DNA of 64,000 bases from Siniperca chuatsi. Taxonomy: Eukaryota; Chordata; Actinopteri; Centrarchiformes; Sinipercidae. Below, piece after piece: positions 42,970 through 54,900 of this stretch. Under the pieces are notes generated by a model. That model was not told the DNA's origin, did not search any database, and worked only from the letters and a program-made list of their open reading frames with translations. The position numbers were made by a program, and so were the translations under genes. Where the stretch lies: the NCBI RefSeq assembly GCF_020085105.1, contig NC_058053.1, positions 15,090,888 through 15,154,887 of the forward strand, written 5' to 3'. Each line of letters starts with the position of its first letter. Position 1 is the first letter of the stretch.

Positions 42970-44760
42970 AAAGAGATATTAAAAGGTTTATTACAACAAC
43001 TTATCAATTCAAATTTATACAGAACTTTCACAAGTTACAAGTACACTTTCAACACAGTATCACACCCCTTTGTAGCAGTTAAGCCAAGGTAAAAACAAAT
43101 AACCAAAGCTTTCATAAACTTAGAGCCACAACTCAAGTTGAAACAACTTGTTTAATGATATTTATCTGGCTGAGACATTATGGAATAAACAGTTAAATTC
43201 TCGCAGAGAATTATTATCTCATGCAGATAGCACATAACAGTAAAATTTTAAAAAATCATACTTCAAGAAAACAATGTGTTAGCTTCTCGTAAAACTACAC
43301 AGTAGTAAGCCAGTACAGACTAAGAGAAAAGGGAACGTGACTTCATGGTGTGATTTGCTTCCTACTATTATTTCAATGATGAAATGCACACAATTCTTAC
43401 AAGCAGTTGTAGTGTTACTCTAATATACATGACGTGATTCCAGTTCACATCTGAATGCTTTAATTTTACATGACGATGTATGGAGTCAGGGAGAGGCCTA
43501 TCCTAATGACTGAAAGATTGTTAAGATCAGTTTTTAACTGCTAACAGCGTTAATGTGATCAACAGGGCTCAGCTACTGAATCCAGACTATTCTATAAAAA
43601 AAACAAAGTACATAACACCTAGAAAGATTACATACAATGTATCATTGATGTTTGTTTTTTGTTTTTTTACAATGTTTTCTTAAAAATGTCATCTACAATT
43701 GCAATCATGAAAACAGCATAATGTCCTTACGTGTTCTGCATTAGACACTAAAGCTATAAACAGTCACGTATAAAGCAAAGACAGTATACAAAGCAAGATA
43801 TTTCCTTACTGAGGAACTATGTTCATGAGACCCTTAATCTGAGAGGACAGCGATCAACTCAGGCTAATCTGCATTAAAAATGTACGGAAGTCATTTATAC
43901 AAAAACATTAATGGCACTGAATGAAGTCAACATCACCATGATTGAGTAGTGTAAAATGTACTGCAATCCTACAATCACTGCTTCAGGAACAATCAGACTA
44001 CAGATGGAATGTTAATGAAATAACACGCATTTCTAACCAGCTCACCTCCATAAGACTATTTTTACAAGCAGAGGTGAGCTCAAACATTCAAACTGCACGA
44101 TGCGACTACAGCTGATCTCACAGAAAAGTTGTCAAATTTAAAATCTAATTCAGCCATTTACATTTGTGTAATAGTGACAGTATTCATATCTACTGTTAAA
44201 AAGCTGCCAGTACTTAACATGTGGACTGTCAAACTCTGAAAAGGTAAACCCGTCATCTCTCAAAATGTGCAAAATGGAAAAAGCAAATTATATTTAAAAA
44301 AAGTGACTGCTCTTTATGTACGTTCATCATAAAGATAGTGCTTAGAAAAGTCATGAAAACAAACAAGCTAACTAATTATAAATGAGCTACAACACACTTT
44401 GGTAATGTCTCTAACGATTCACTGATCAACGTTCAGGCTGATCGCTTTCAAATAAAAACATATGTAGGGATAATAAATAAGTCACACAAATACAAAAACA
44501 TTTTAGAACCAAGTGTTTTACATCTTACACCTAAAGTGCCTGTTCTTTTGTCTTCAACAATTCCAGAAACAACATTGCATTTTTAAAAGCATTGCCAACA
44601 GAGGACAAAATGGACCAAACATAAACAAACCAATCAAGAATAAATTAAAAACAGTGCGATCCAAACTGAAGCTGAGAGAGAATCCCTTTCCTCTGTTTGT
44701 TAGAGAGATTGAAGAGGCAACAGCGCTCCAGTGTTGACGCTCGGGCACAGTTTGGGACGA
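42970..44760 (-). other. atf2: atf2 3' UTR with poly(A) signal
   Basis: Follows the TGA at 44763-44761. The first AATAAA on the minus strand is at 42992-42987, so the UTR is about 1.8 kb; a second signal is at 42872-42867. AT-rich and repeat-free, as expected for a long regulatory UTR. Confidence 0.6.
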
Positions 44761-44984
44761 TCAACTCCCTGAAGGCTGAGACTGGGTGGCGCCCCTCCGC
44801 GGCTGGCTCTCCTCTGTGCTCTGGTTTGATGTGGCGGCGGCAGCGGTGGACGGGGCGGAGACGGCCGGGGTCGTGGAGGAGGAGCTGACCCCGTTGGAGG
44901 TGCTGACGGAGCTGTGCTGGATGGCCTCGTTCTGGGGGCTGCTGGGGACGGACATCTCCTCGCAGCTCTCATCTTTCTCAGAGA
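44761..44984 (-). CDS. atf2: atf2 last coding exon
   Basis: 224 bp encoding SEKDESCEEMSVPSSPQNEA and a Ser/Thr/Ala-rich tail ending QSQPSGS, then TGA. Locally GC-rich compared with flanks. Confidence 0.94.
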
Positions 44985-47900
44985 CTGTGTTGGAAAAGAT
45001 GAGAAAATAACCGCTGAAGAAGCTCGTACCATTATAATGTTTGGATTTTCTTACATCGCTGTTTCCTGCCGTTTTAATTAACAGCATTTACCTGATATAA
45101 TCCAGGAAGGCTCGGGAAAGCTTTGTCACGTAGGCCTAATCAGATGTAAAAGAGCTATTTGCATGTGGTGTATGCAAACCGTTTCATTAATCCCCATAAT
45201 GCTACTTCTGCACCCCTTCCTTTAATTAAAGCTCCAATGTCAATTTAAACCCACATCATAAGGGTACATTACATTCTGGGGCATGTGGCAGTGTTTCCCA
45301 GCCCTAACTGCATTCTCATTTGTTTTTTGTTACCTTGCCAACTACTGCAGCGACAGATGATTACAGCACCTGATTTTAATGATGCTCACACTGGAGAGTA
45401 GGGAAGACTTGGAGTCGAAATGCCACCAGCTGTTAGGCAGTTGCATTGAATTAATTGGATCCTGATGGAAAAAAAAAAGACTCTACTCTCATGCTCTGTT
45501 TCGTAAAGGAATAAGGAGCACAGCGATAATTAATATTGTTAATGATATGAAGTCACTTGTTATGGCACTTTGTAATTAATGACCGGGTTTTGCATTTGAG
45601 AATGTAAATACAGATTCCATAGCAAGAGGAAGCAATTAAAGTGCAATACAAATGTCTTCACATTAGAGGCTTCATCCGCCTTCTTGACTGGACTTTGACC
45701 GTGTGATTTAGTGGAAGTGAATGTCAAAGCGCTATAAACTGCCTTGCTGTTTTACTATGCAGAAGGTCAACCTCAGAATAAATCAGCTTGGTGGTTTTGT
45801 TCCATGTTCAAATGAGCATTATTACTCCTAACGACATTAAGGAGCGGCTGGCTGATATATCATAATACTCAGAAATTCTGGTTCCCTGGACAGCCAGAGC
45901 TTCTTTCTGCTCTCTTGGTTTCTGAAGTGGGCTTCGCTGTAAGCAGATGGACAGCTTGTTGTGCCAAGTGAAAGCGTGTCCTGGCTTGTTTGTGGGGCAG
46001 TTTGGGTAATTTCCTCCCACCTGCTATGGCTATGCCTAGGCAGGACGATGAAGGATATTACCAGGTCTGGAGGGCAGTGTAGCCTTACGGGATATGTAAC
46101 ACTATGAAAATGGAGGGCTTGATGAGGCCTTTACATGAGTGAGGGCCACGGATCAGTCAGAATTAAATAACATCCTTTACTAATTAGCAAGATAGATTAT
46201 TTCAGTGATTCCAAACCAGAGGTACTAGTGCCCCAGGGTGTACTCACGCAGTTGCCAGGGGGGGACGGGCAAAGATTGTGAAGTAGCTCAGCTAATTTGA
46301 AAAAACAGAAATTACGATTTCATTTAAAAATATTGAGCCAGTCGTTAACACCTGTAAATTGCATGTTGACTGAAGGTGCGCGAAAACTAGTTAACAAGAA
46401 AGCAGAGACGGTTAAACAGTTAGCTGAAAGTAATGAATTAACAGTTCAAATAGGTAACTGTAATAGTAGTAACTATTTTACTACTTGAAATAGTGACAAA
46501 GCTCACAGTAGAAGATAAAATGTGAAATATATAGCTAGAAGTAATGGATAAAAAGCTGAAATAGCTAGAAAACTGTCCAGCTTCTACCACCCTAAGTGGC
46601 AGTAGTACAAATGCAAACTTGACCAAACCGACCAAAACATTGACATTTCAATTGTATGAAATAAATATTGTAACAATATCCATTTTTATATGATCAGTGG
46701 TGTCAAACAACATCCAGTTAAAATCAGTTCAAATGAACACATTTGGAACATGATGAGTGGTGTTGATGAAGAGGTACTCAAGCTCATCTGATTGGGCTGT
46801 GGGGGTACATCAGACAATGAAGGTTGGGAACCGCTGGATTATTTCATTCTGCCATTCATTTTCACCCTCACGTTAGTTGGCTTTCCTTCTCTGCTCGGCA
46901 AACACCTACCCCACCTGTCATCATGAGCCAAACTGATGAACTGGGGGTATTTGGATGAGGTTATATTTTCCCAAACAGGGTAAAAAGTGCTCCAAATGTC
47001 ATCCTTCACAAAAGGTCTAGAAACACAAGACAGACGTCCTCTGCAAACACATGAGCAAGATGACCCAATTCATCTGCGGATCTTGCTTAAAAACAATCCA
47101 CGATACCAAATGAGACCTGGCTCTGACAGCCCACTCTAGCCTGGAAACCATCAGTCCCATAATTCACATGACGCGTGTCAGTGGGATGGTTAGCAATAAG
47201 GGATACATAATGAACAGCCTAGCTTGGTGGACACCCCACAACGAGAATGCTCTGCAGTCTTGTCAAGCTTGCTGCTTTAATGGACTCATTTCAGAGGCAA
47301 TCATTGTCAATACAAGTCAGCGGAGGCGTTTAGAGCACAGTGGAGAAGTGGCTTGGAGCACACTTGTTCTCGTTGCATACTGGCTCATCTGTGAGGGAAG
47401 GGGAGTTATGACCAAAAAATCAGAATGACAGAAACCCAGGTCTCCGGAAACGAAGAAATATTGGTGATATAATTCTAAAATGAGACCATGTGATGAACAA
47501 GAACTGGCATGGAGACGACACTGTACGGGCTGACAAGAGGAAATTTAAATGAAGAGGTTGCAAACGGCAGAACCTCTTGCATATTCAAATATTTATAAAG
47601 ATGATCATTGTATGTAAGCTGAGGACATTACAAGTTACATTTTAATTACCATATGTAGGCGTTGCAAAAAGAGACCGTGCTTTCGTATCCATTTCTTGAC
47701 AAAGCAAGCATTTGGTTTCTGCAGACATTTAGCTTCATCTGACAAATGTTTATTTAGGTGTCATATGAGGAGAAAACAATTTCTGTCTTGTGGATACCAC
47801 CTGTGGCCTCTTGAAAGGACTCGGACAATGCCGCCAGTGAGAATTTGTCTGCAACAACACTGTCCATAAATATCTAAACTTTTGCAAAGTTAAAATAAAT

Positions 47901-50900
47901 AAATAAATAAAAAAAATAGGGATCTTCTATGTCAATAGCTCTTTCTGTTTGGCCTTAAGTGAGACATGTCCTTCTAGTGGTTAGCTGGAGCTCATTTTAC
48001 ACGCGTTTCACTGGAAGCCTCGGGCTGAGAATAATGGAGCATTACTCACTGTGATAGCCAGATTTCTTCTGCATGGCGGTTACAGGGCAATCTTTATGAG
48101 CCAGAAGAAGCTGCTTCAGCTGAGCCACTTCGTTTCTCAGCAGGGTGACTTCACTCTTTGGGAGAGAGGAGACACACAACAGCACTCAATAAAATGGTCA
48201 CTCTGGAACATACAGTATGTCAGATTATAACAGGAAGACAAACAGACGACATGTGCATATAGTTCAAATCTGTAAAAACGATTTTCCAAAACCAGATAGA
48301 GGTCAGATTTTTAGCTAATTAAAATATCAATGAGAGCCTTTATTCATTTAATTACAAAGTTTTAACCTTATGTTTGAAATAGAGCCCCTGATACTGATAT
48401 TTGAGAGTTACAAAAATTTGATAACAATGTATTGGCCATTAGTCTTTTGTTTTTAAATAAACATATAACATATGGAACACAAACATTTTTTTAAGGATCA
48501 CTTAAAATTAGTTGTTTTTTTTTTAAAGAATTGTGACCAAGTTATGTACTGAGCGGGGCATTTTACACGTTTAACGTGTTAGTGCACTCTGGTGGACCAA
48601 CTATGTAGTGATGACAATGTTTCTACATTATCTCAAAAATATTTTTAGCTTTAATTACTTTCTGGCCCACATTTAAACGGATACTAAAGTATATGCAAAA
48701 AGAAAATGTCGGCAAATGTGTCGGCCCGCCTGACTTATCGGTCTAGCTCTAGTCTGAAACTCAAACAAGGTAGCTAGATTAAGACTTAAGTCTGAACAGG
48801 ATCCCAAGCCACATATTAACACAAGTAAAAATACATCCCAAAACCTGCATGTTGAATGTGGCTTTGTGCCCTCTCTACATGAATAGCTGTACCTTTTATC
48901 CACCATGGGAGTTTAATGCCAATTATTAATGGGATCACCGGGATAAATTCTCAAGACCTCCTTTGCACAGTAAGCAGACGACCACTACATTACTGCAGAT
49001 AAACTCATTTCCCCCCACGAGAAACAGGGTCACACAGGGAAAGGTAACAACATAATGAATGAATTCAGAATAAAGTATGATGCACTTCTTCATTTATGTT
49101 TTTCCTGCACAATAATTATGGGCCTTCACTGGCTACCGACCCGCACATTTGTCAGAGGTGATCTGTTCAGATTGTCAGTGCAACTTTTTAGATGCTGCTG
49201 AGATTTACACTCTTGTGTCATTACAGCTCCCATGGGAGCTGAGGATTTCTGCATGTCGTAAAAGGGAGCCACATTACGCTGAAGGTGACTTTAACTGGAT
49301 TTAGAGCGGCCAGGGGCCCGCGGAACACCCAGTGGCAGATTTAAGCTCCTTCTCTTCTCCTTTAAAAGGACTATGGGCGGCTTAATCTATTAGTCTAAAA
49401 GCAGCCAATTTATTTGATTCCATCTGTTTAGTCTTGCTGGTGTTGGCAGGGCTAAGCTATTGTAAGACAGATTTAAACACAGCTGGAAGGAGCGTATGTA
49501 TCACATGTAGCCAATGCCATATTCACTGCGCTTCCACCATGTCTGCTGCCAGTTGCAGCCAATATAAACACCGGCGTTCCTTTAAAAATGCACCTTCCAC
49601 TCCGCTACAGGGAAGCCCACAAGATAGACTTGTAGACAAAAGTCAGAAATGTCAACATCCATGCCAAAATGCTGTTTCATTATTGGATGTGAAAAAAAAA
49701 AAAAAGAATACTACTTTTACAGCTTAGCGGTGAAAATACAAAGTGTTTGGTTGATTTACAAATGCATTTACACAGAACATGAAGGAAAAACCATGACAGT
49801 AATACTGCCACTGACGCTACTGCAACAGTAACGTCAAACTGCATCACATCTAAAATTTTAAACCGGACTAAACTGGACTTTTGAGAGTTAAACTTGTTTC
49901 TAACTTTGTAAATGAATCGAAACTGAGCAAATGGGCCTTGGGTGATGCTGGAAGCCCTGTGAGCTGCCTGGTCTGACACCTCATTAAAAAGCCAGTTAAG
50001 GATGATGTTAAAATAATTGTGCATCATTAGAGGCAGTTTCACTGATCAGCTGGGCCATGTCAGCATGGGGGTTTTAACAAAAACTGCACTGCTGATTAAT
50101 GCTTTCATATAAAGCGCCTCTTTTATTCTCTGCCACATGTTGTTCCCTTCTTTGTAGTTAACAGTGATGCGATCTGTTTATAACCCCATTCACACACCTA
50201 TCCTCCCCCTTTCATCCAACTATATTTAAATTAAATCTCACCAAGCGCACCCATGACAAGTGGTGATAACTTGTTTTTGAACCCGATATTAACGCCACGA
50301 ACGCATTTATTTTCAATTGCCGTCTGTCCCCTCCTCCACCATCCACATCTTACTCTGCTTTCATAGAAAAATAAGACAGTGAGCAAATAAACACCACATC
50401 TCATTTAATTGTCTGGAACACCGATGTGCCGCACCCCCGGCTCACACTTATCAACAGAGACAGCAGATACATGAACTGTTTCGAACTTGTCAGCATCAGA
50501 TCCTAATTGCTTCCAGCAAAATGAAGGTTCAAAAAGACACCTTTCCCTAAGAGATTTTTGAGGCCATTCAGTAAACTGCTGAGACAGAAGCTAAGACACG
50601 CTTGTGTGCGGCTGACATCTGGAGGATACATCTTTATTGACAGGGACATATCGAGTAAAGGGCTCACACACCGCTGCTGTCACACGGCAGCTCTTCCTAA
50701 TCGGCTTTAATGACTTCATCACCACAGAAGAGGGAAAAGTCTGTGTACACACGCTTACACCAACAGCACACAATGATAAACATAAATAGACATGCATACA
50801 TACATACATACATACATACACAAACCGACACATTGACGTAGCTGTTGTTACATTCAGTGGCTGAGGGGAAGTGGAAAAGAGCACCTGTAGTTGTCCGTTC

Positions 50901-51903
50901 ATGGAGTTGAGGTCGTCAGCCTTCTTCTCCAGAGACTGGACCCACACTTTCCTCTTCTGCCTACAGCGAGAGGCTGCAGCTCTGTTACGCTCCAGGAACT
51001 TGCGCCGTTTCTCATCGGGGTCTTCACTTGTGGTTCTGCGCCGCCGACCCCCTGTGCTTGGAGGGTTTTGCGGAGGGGGCACTGGGGAAGCCTGAACAAT
51101 AACAACAACAACAATAATAACAATAATAATAATAACCATAATAATATAAAAACAATAACAGAACAAAACCACCACCACATCTGTAATGTGCTGCTGACAT
51201 CACTGTGCAGCACTGAATATTGCACACTGAGTAACTGAACTGGTGTGGTTACTGTCAATAATCACATTATGAACTCAGTATAGTTGCCTTTACATGATGA
51301 TCAGGAAAAGTAATTTTACATAGTAACCCATTTGATATGTGAGTTTACACACAGAAAGATGTAACATAATCAAATCCAGCTTCAGGTCTTCTTAACATCA
51401 CGTTCAAACAACTGCCATATTAGGCTGTTGTGCTTACAAAAGGCTTGTAAGCACAAGTAGGTCCCTATACTGTAGCTGTGAATACTTACAGGTGTCTCTG
51501 TGGTGGAGGTGGCTGGCTGCTGAAGGGAATGGGGAGAGGGTTCCTCAGTCGTAGGCAGGTGAGGAGCCGAAGCAGGAGTCAGGACTGCGGTTGGGGCTGG
51601 AGTTGGGGTTGGGGTCGGAGCAGGGGAAGTGGGAGCAGCAGTGTGGGTTACAGCGCTGCTCTGGACTTCACCACCATCTCCATTGGTTACCTGAGGAAGC
51701 TGCTGGCTTAACGTGGCTTTCAGTTTCTGGTAAGAGAGTTCAGCACAGGGAAAACAGTCATGACATGCTCATCCAAAGAAATGGTTGGTACAAGAGGAAA
51801 ACTATATTCAATTACGTAAAAACAGTAAAAAGGAGCTCATGCTGACAGCAGACCATTTTTGCTATTTCATCCTTTATCATTCAATAAAATGTATGTATGT
51901 ATG

Positions 51904-51934
<31 letters not shown>

Positions 51935-54900
51935 GTATGTAAGTAAGTAGTAGAATAACAAAATTTATTTTCACTGGCTGTTAAACAATGATTTCCACCT
52001 TAGCAATGAACCTAGTTGTGACAGACAAACAAGGTTATTATAATTAACAAAGACTGCAACTACAATAAAAAAAACAACTGTTAAATCAAATGAAACACTA
52101 GAATTTTTTTTTATTAAAACTGAAAATGATCTGAAATTCAAATCAGGTCCTTCAATTCTAATCTTTCATTAGACTAAAACAAAGTAAGCATGAGGCCCAA
52201 ATGTTTTCATAAACTAACAGAAGTCTTTTGACAGCTATTGAGAACTTGAAATGAAATGGGAGACCAAAGAAATTACCTAAAAATACCTCAACGTCTTATA
52301 AAGATGTGTGCAGAAAGAAGTTGAAAAAAGTGGTGCCTAAAGATGGCCAACAGCACCAGACCTAGCATGAGTATTAAGCAGTTAGTGAACAGACTGCAAC
52401 ATCTTGCTTCGATGAAGCTACTGAGTTTAGAGCAGTCAGCAGAGAACAAGAAGAGAGGTATCACCGCTGACATTATTATCAAGGATGGTTACTAGACTAT
52501 GTGAATAATGAAGGCTATTTCACATAGTATAATAACCATCCTTGAATTCTACAAGTACTTTGGTATTTAATTTCCTCCCCGAATTAAGGTTATAAAATTA
52601 AAAAATAAATCAAATAAGTCAAGAAAAACTGACACTAAGAAGAAATCCTGTAATAGAGAAGAAACTTGAACTAATTTTAAAAAGTAGAATTAAAATAACC
52701 TTGCAAAGACACAAGGCAAAACCTAAACTGTCTGATGCAAGCATGCAACACACTCCTCACATTTATTTTGCATATGTTTATCTGGATACCAAAGGTGATG
52801 GACATCCACGGCACATAATGTGACCCAAACTATAAAAATGGACTTTTCTGAACATTGACTAGGACTGCAAACGATACACACAAACATAGCCCATTCACAG
52901 AAAATATTTCTCTACATATTGGCGTCCATGATTCACAGGACAATTCTTCTAGTATCAAACACTGAGCAAACAAGGTGAAAGTGAATGAGCCTTTCGAAGC
53001 AATAACAAAGTGAGAGGGAATACATTTACATGAGAAAACAGAGGACCACATTATTCTAACAACTACCTTTGCCAGACCAATCTATCTACCAAATTAGTTT
53101 ATCGTGTAATACCCTTCCAGAAGCTCTTCTGGCAGAAACAAGATATTATTTTCTTGGAATGGCCCATAGAAAGAGGGAAAAGCCAGTCAGATTCATATTT
53201 CATCTCTGCCATGGAAACCTCATCAGTGTAATAACCCTCCATCTCATGGGTGTTATTCAACCATCTGCTACTATATTACTTATCTTTATTTTGCAACTAA
53301 TTAACAGCATAATCTTCTAAATTCAGCAAGTTAATTATCATTATTGTGGTCTTTGCAGCATCATCAGTCCTTGTAAAGTGCCGTCTCTGTGCCCCCTGAG
53401 AGCCGGGTGGGGGCGGGGAGCAGGCAGGTTGAGCGGGGGTCTGTTTTCTTTGACGCGGGCTCATTAGGTGTTTGCTGATGAGCTGAGTGCGGTGGGAAGC
53501 ACCGGGAGTAAGAGGGGGAGATGCAGGTCAGACAAGATTCTGCTGAACAAAAGGTTCCATGCAGGGTGAGGCCGACTTAATGTGCCTCGCTGAGCGTGTG
53601 CCAGGATGCCCCCAGCTGGCTTTCGCTGGTAGCCCCCCTCCGGTTGGTCCCGGTGACGGCGTGCTGAGCACAACGCTGTCTCCGCGTTTGTCATCTCTCC
53701 GTACCCCATGATCCCCGACAACCCCCTCCCCTGCCCTCCCCCTCCCTTCCCTCCTTCTCGCCAGTCAGGATCAATCCTTCCTTCCCAGCACACGCACCTC
53801 CTCTCCGCAGTTTATCTGTTAATTTCCACAGGCGGAGCATGCTGCGAACACTTACAGGTTCTGTGATCCGTGCTTCATCACATTGCCACTGATCTCCCTC
53901 ACAACACTTCATATCCCTGCCCTTCAACTATCTCTTCTTCTACAGAAGGACTTGGTTACAAGACTGCTATGACTGCCCTACAGAGAAATATTTGGAATAT
54001 ATAATATTATTCTGAATCAGTGGAGCTGCAACTAACGATTATTTTCATTATCGATTAATCTGTCGATTATTTTCTCAATTCATTCATTAATCATCTATAA
54101 AATGTCAGAAAATGGCGAAAAATGCCTGTTCTACTTTCTTAACATTATTTAACTTTTTTTTTTTAATCCTGTTTTGTAAAGAATGTTGGGCTGCATCTTT
54201 GCATGTAAGGTGCCCTACAAATAAAGTTACTACTACTACTACTATTATTATAGAGAAGAGAAGCTAGAACCAGCAAATGTTTAGCATTTTGTATAAAAAA
54301 TTACAACAACGATTATTCGGTTAATTTTCTTCAACTAATTGTTGCGGCTCTATAAATCAGTAAAAAGTAATCAAATTTGAAAGAAATGTTAAATGGGAAA
54401 ATCCAGTAATTAAAAATCTAACAACACAGTATTTGGAGTACTTCACAACCAGCCTTTCACTAGCGCCCTCATCTGGTCAAACAAAGCAACTGCTCGCTTA
54501 TTGTCAAGCTCACTCATTACTTCAGTTGTTATTATCTCTCTCAGGTGGGAAATAACAGACTCAACATGGAAATAACATTTGATGTAAAAGAGGACATAAT
54601 TAATACCAGCTTTGCTTCTGATTGGACGGGCTGTGGCTGTGGCGAGGGAGGTCCAGGGATCCCGGGGACATTAGGCACTACGGTGACAGGTCTGACAAGC
54701 TGACGGCAGAGACACAGAGACAGATCAGCACAGAGAAAATTAGTCTTCGGCAGTAAAAAGGCAGGCAGCACTCCCCCACAACACAAACACACACAACCAC
54801 GGCAGGCTCTCAGAGTTTCCTCATATCTCAGCCTCATTAGGTTGGATGGCCTGTTATTTTGTGGAGGCAGCGCCACATGGAGATGCAGAGTGCACACTAA

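Larger units (their letters stand above)
51727..54606 (-). other. atf2 intron with hairpin and GC-rich block
   Basis: Contains the (TATG)n array, a long inverted repeat (52480-52545), a GC/CpG-rich block (53390-53830) and a MITE (54019-54355). No exon recognised. Confidence 0.6.

Noticed and set aside
44700..45032. 110-codon minus frame in another frame over the last atf2 exon
   Set aside because: Pro/Arg-rich shadow of the GC-rich coding exon.
50591..51178. 195-codon minus frame around the bZIP exon
   Set aside because: Only the part 51091-50885 is coding; the rest is intron with microsatellites, and splice signals bound the exon.
53464..53927. Gly/Arg-rich minus frames in the CpG block
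   Set aside because: GC-rich chance frames; no domain or splice context.
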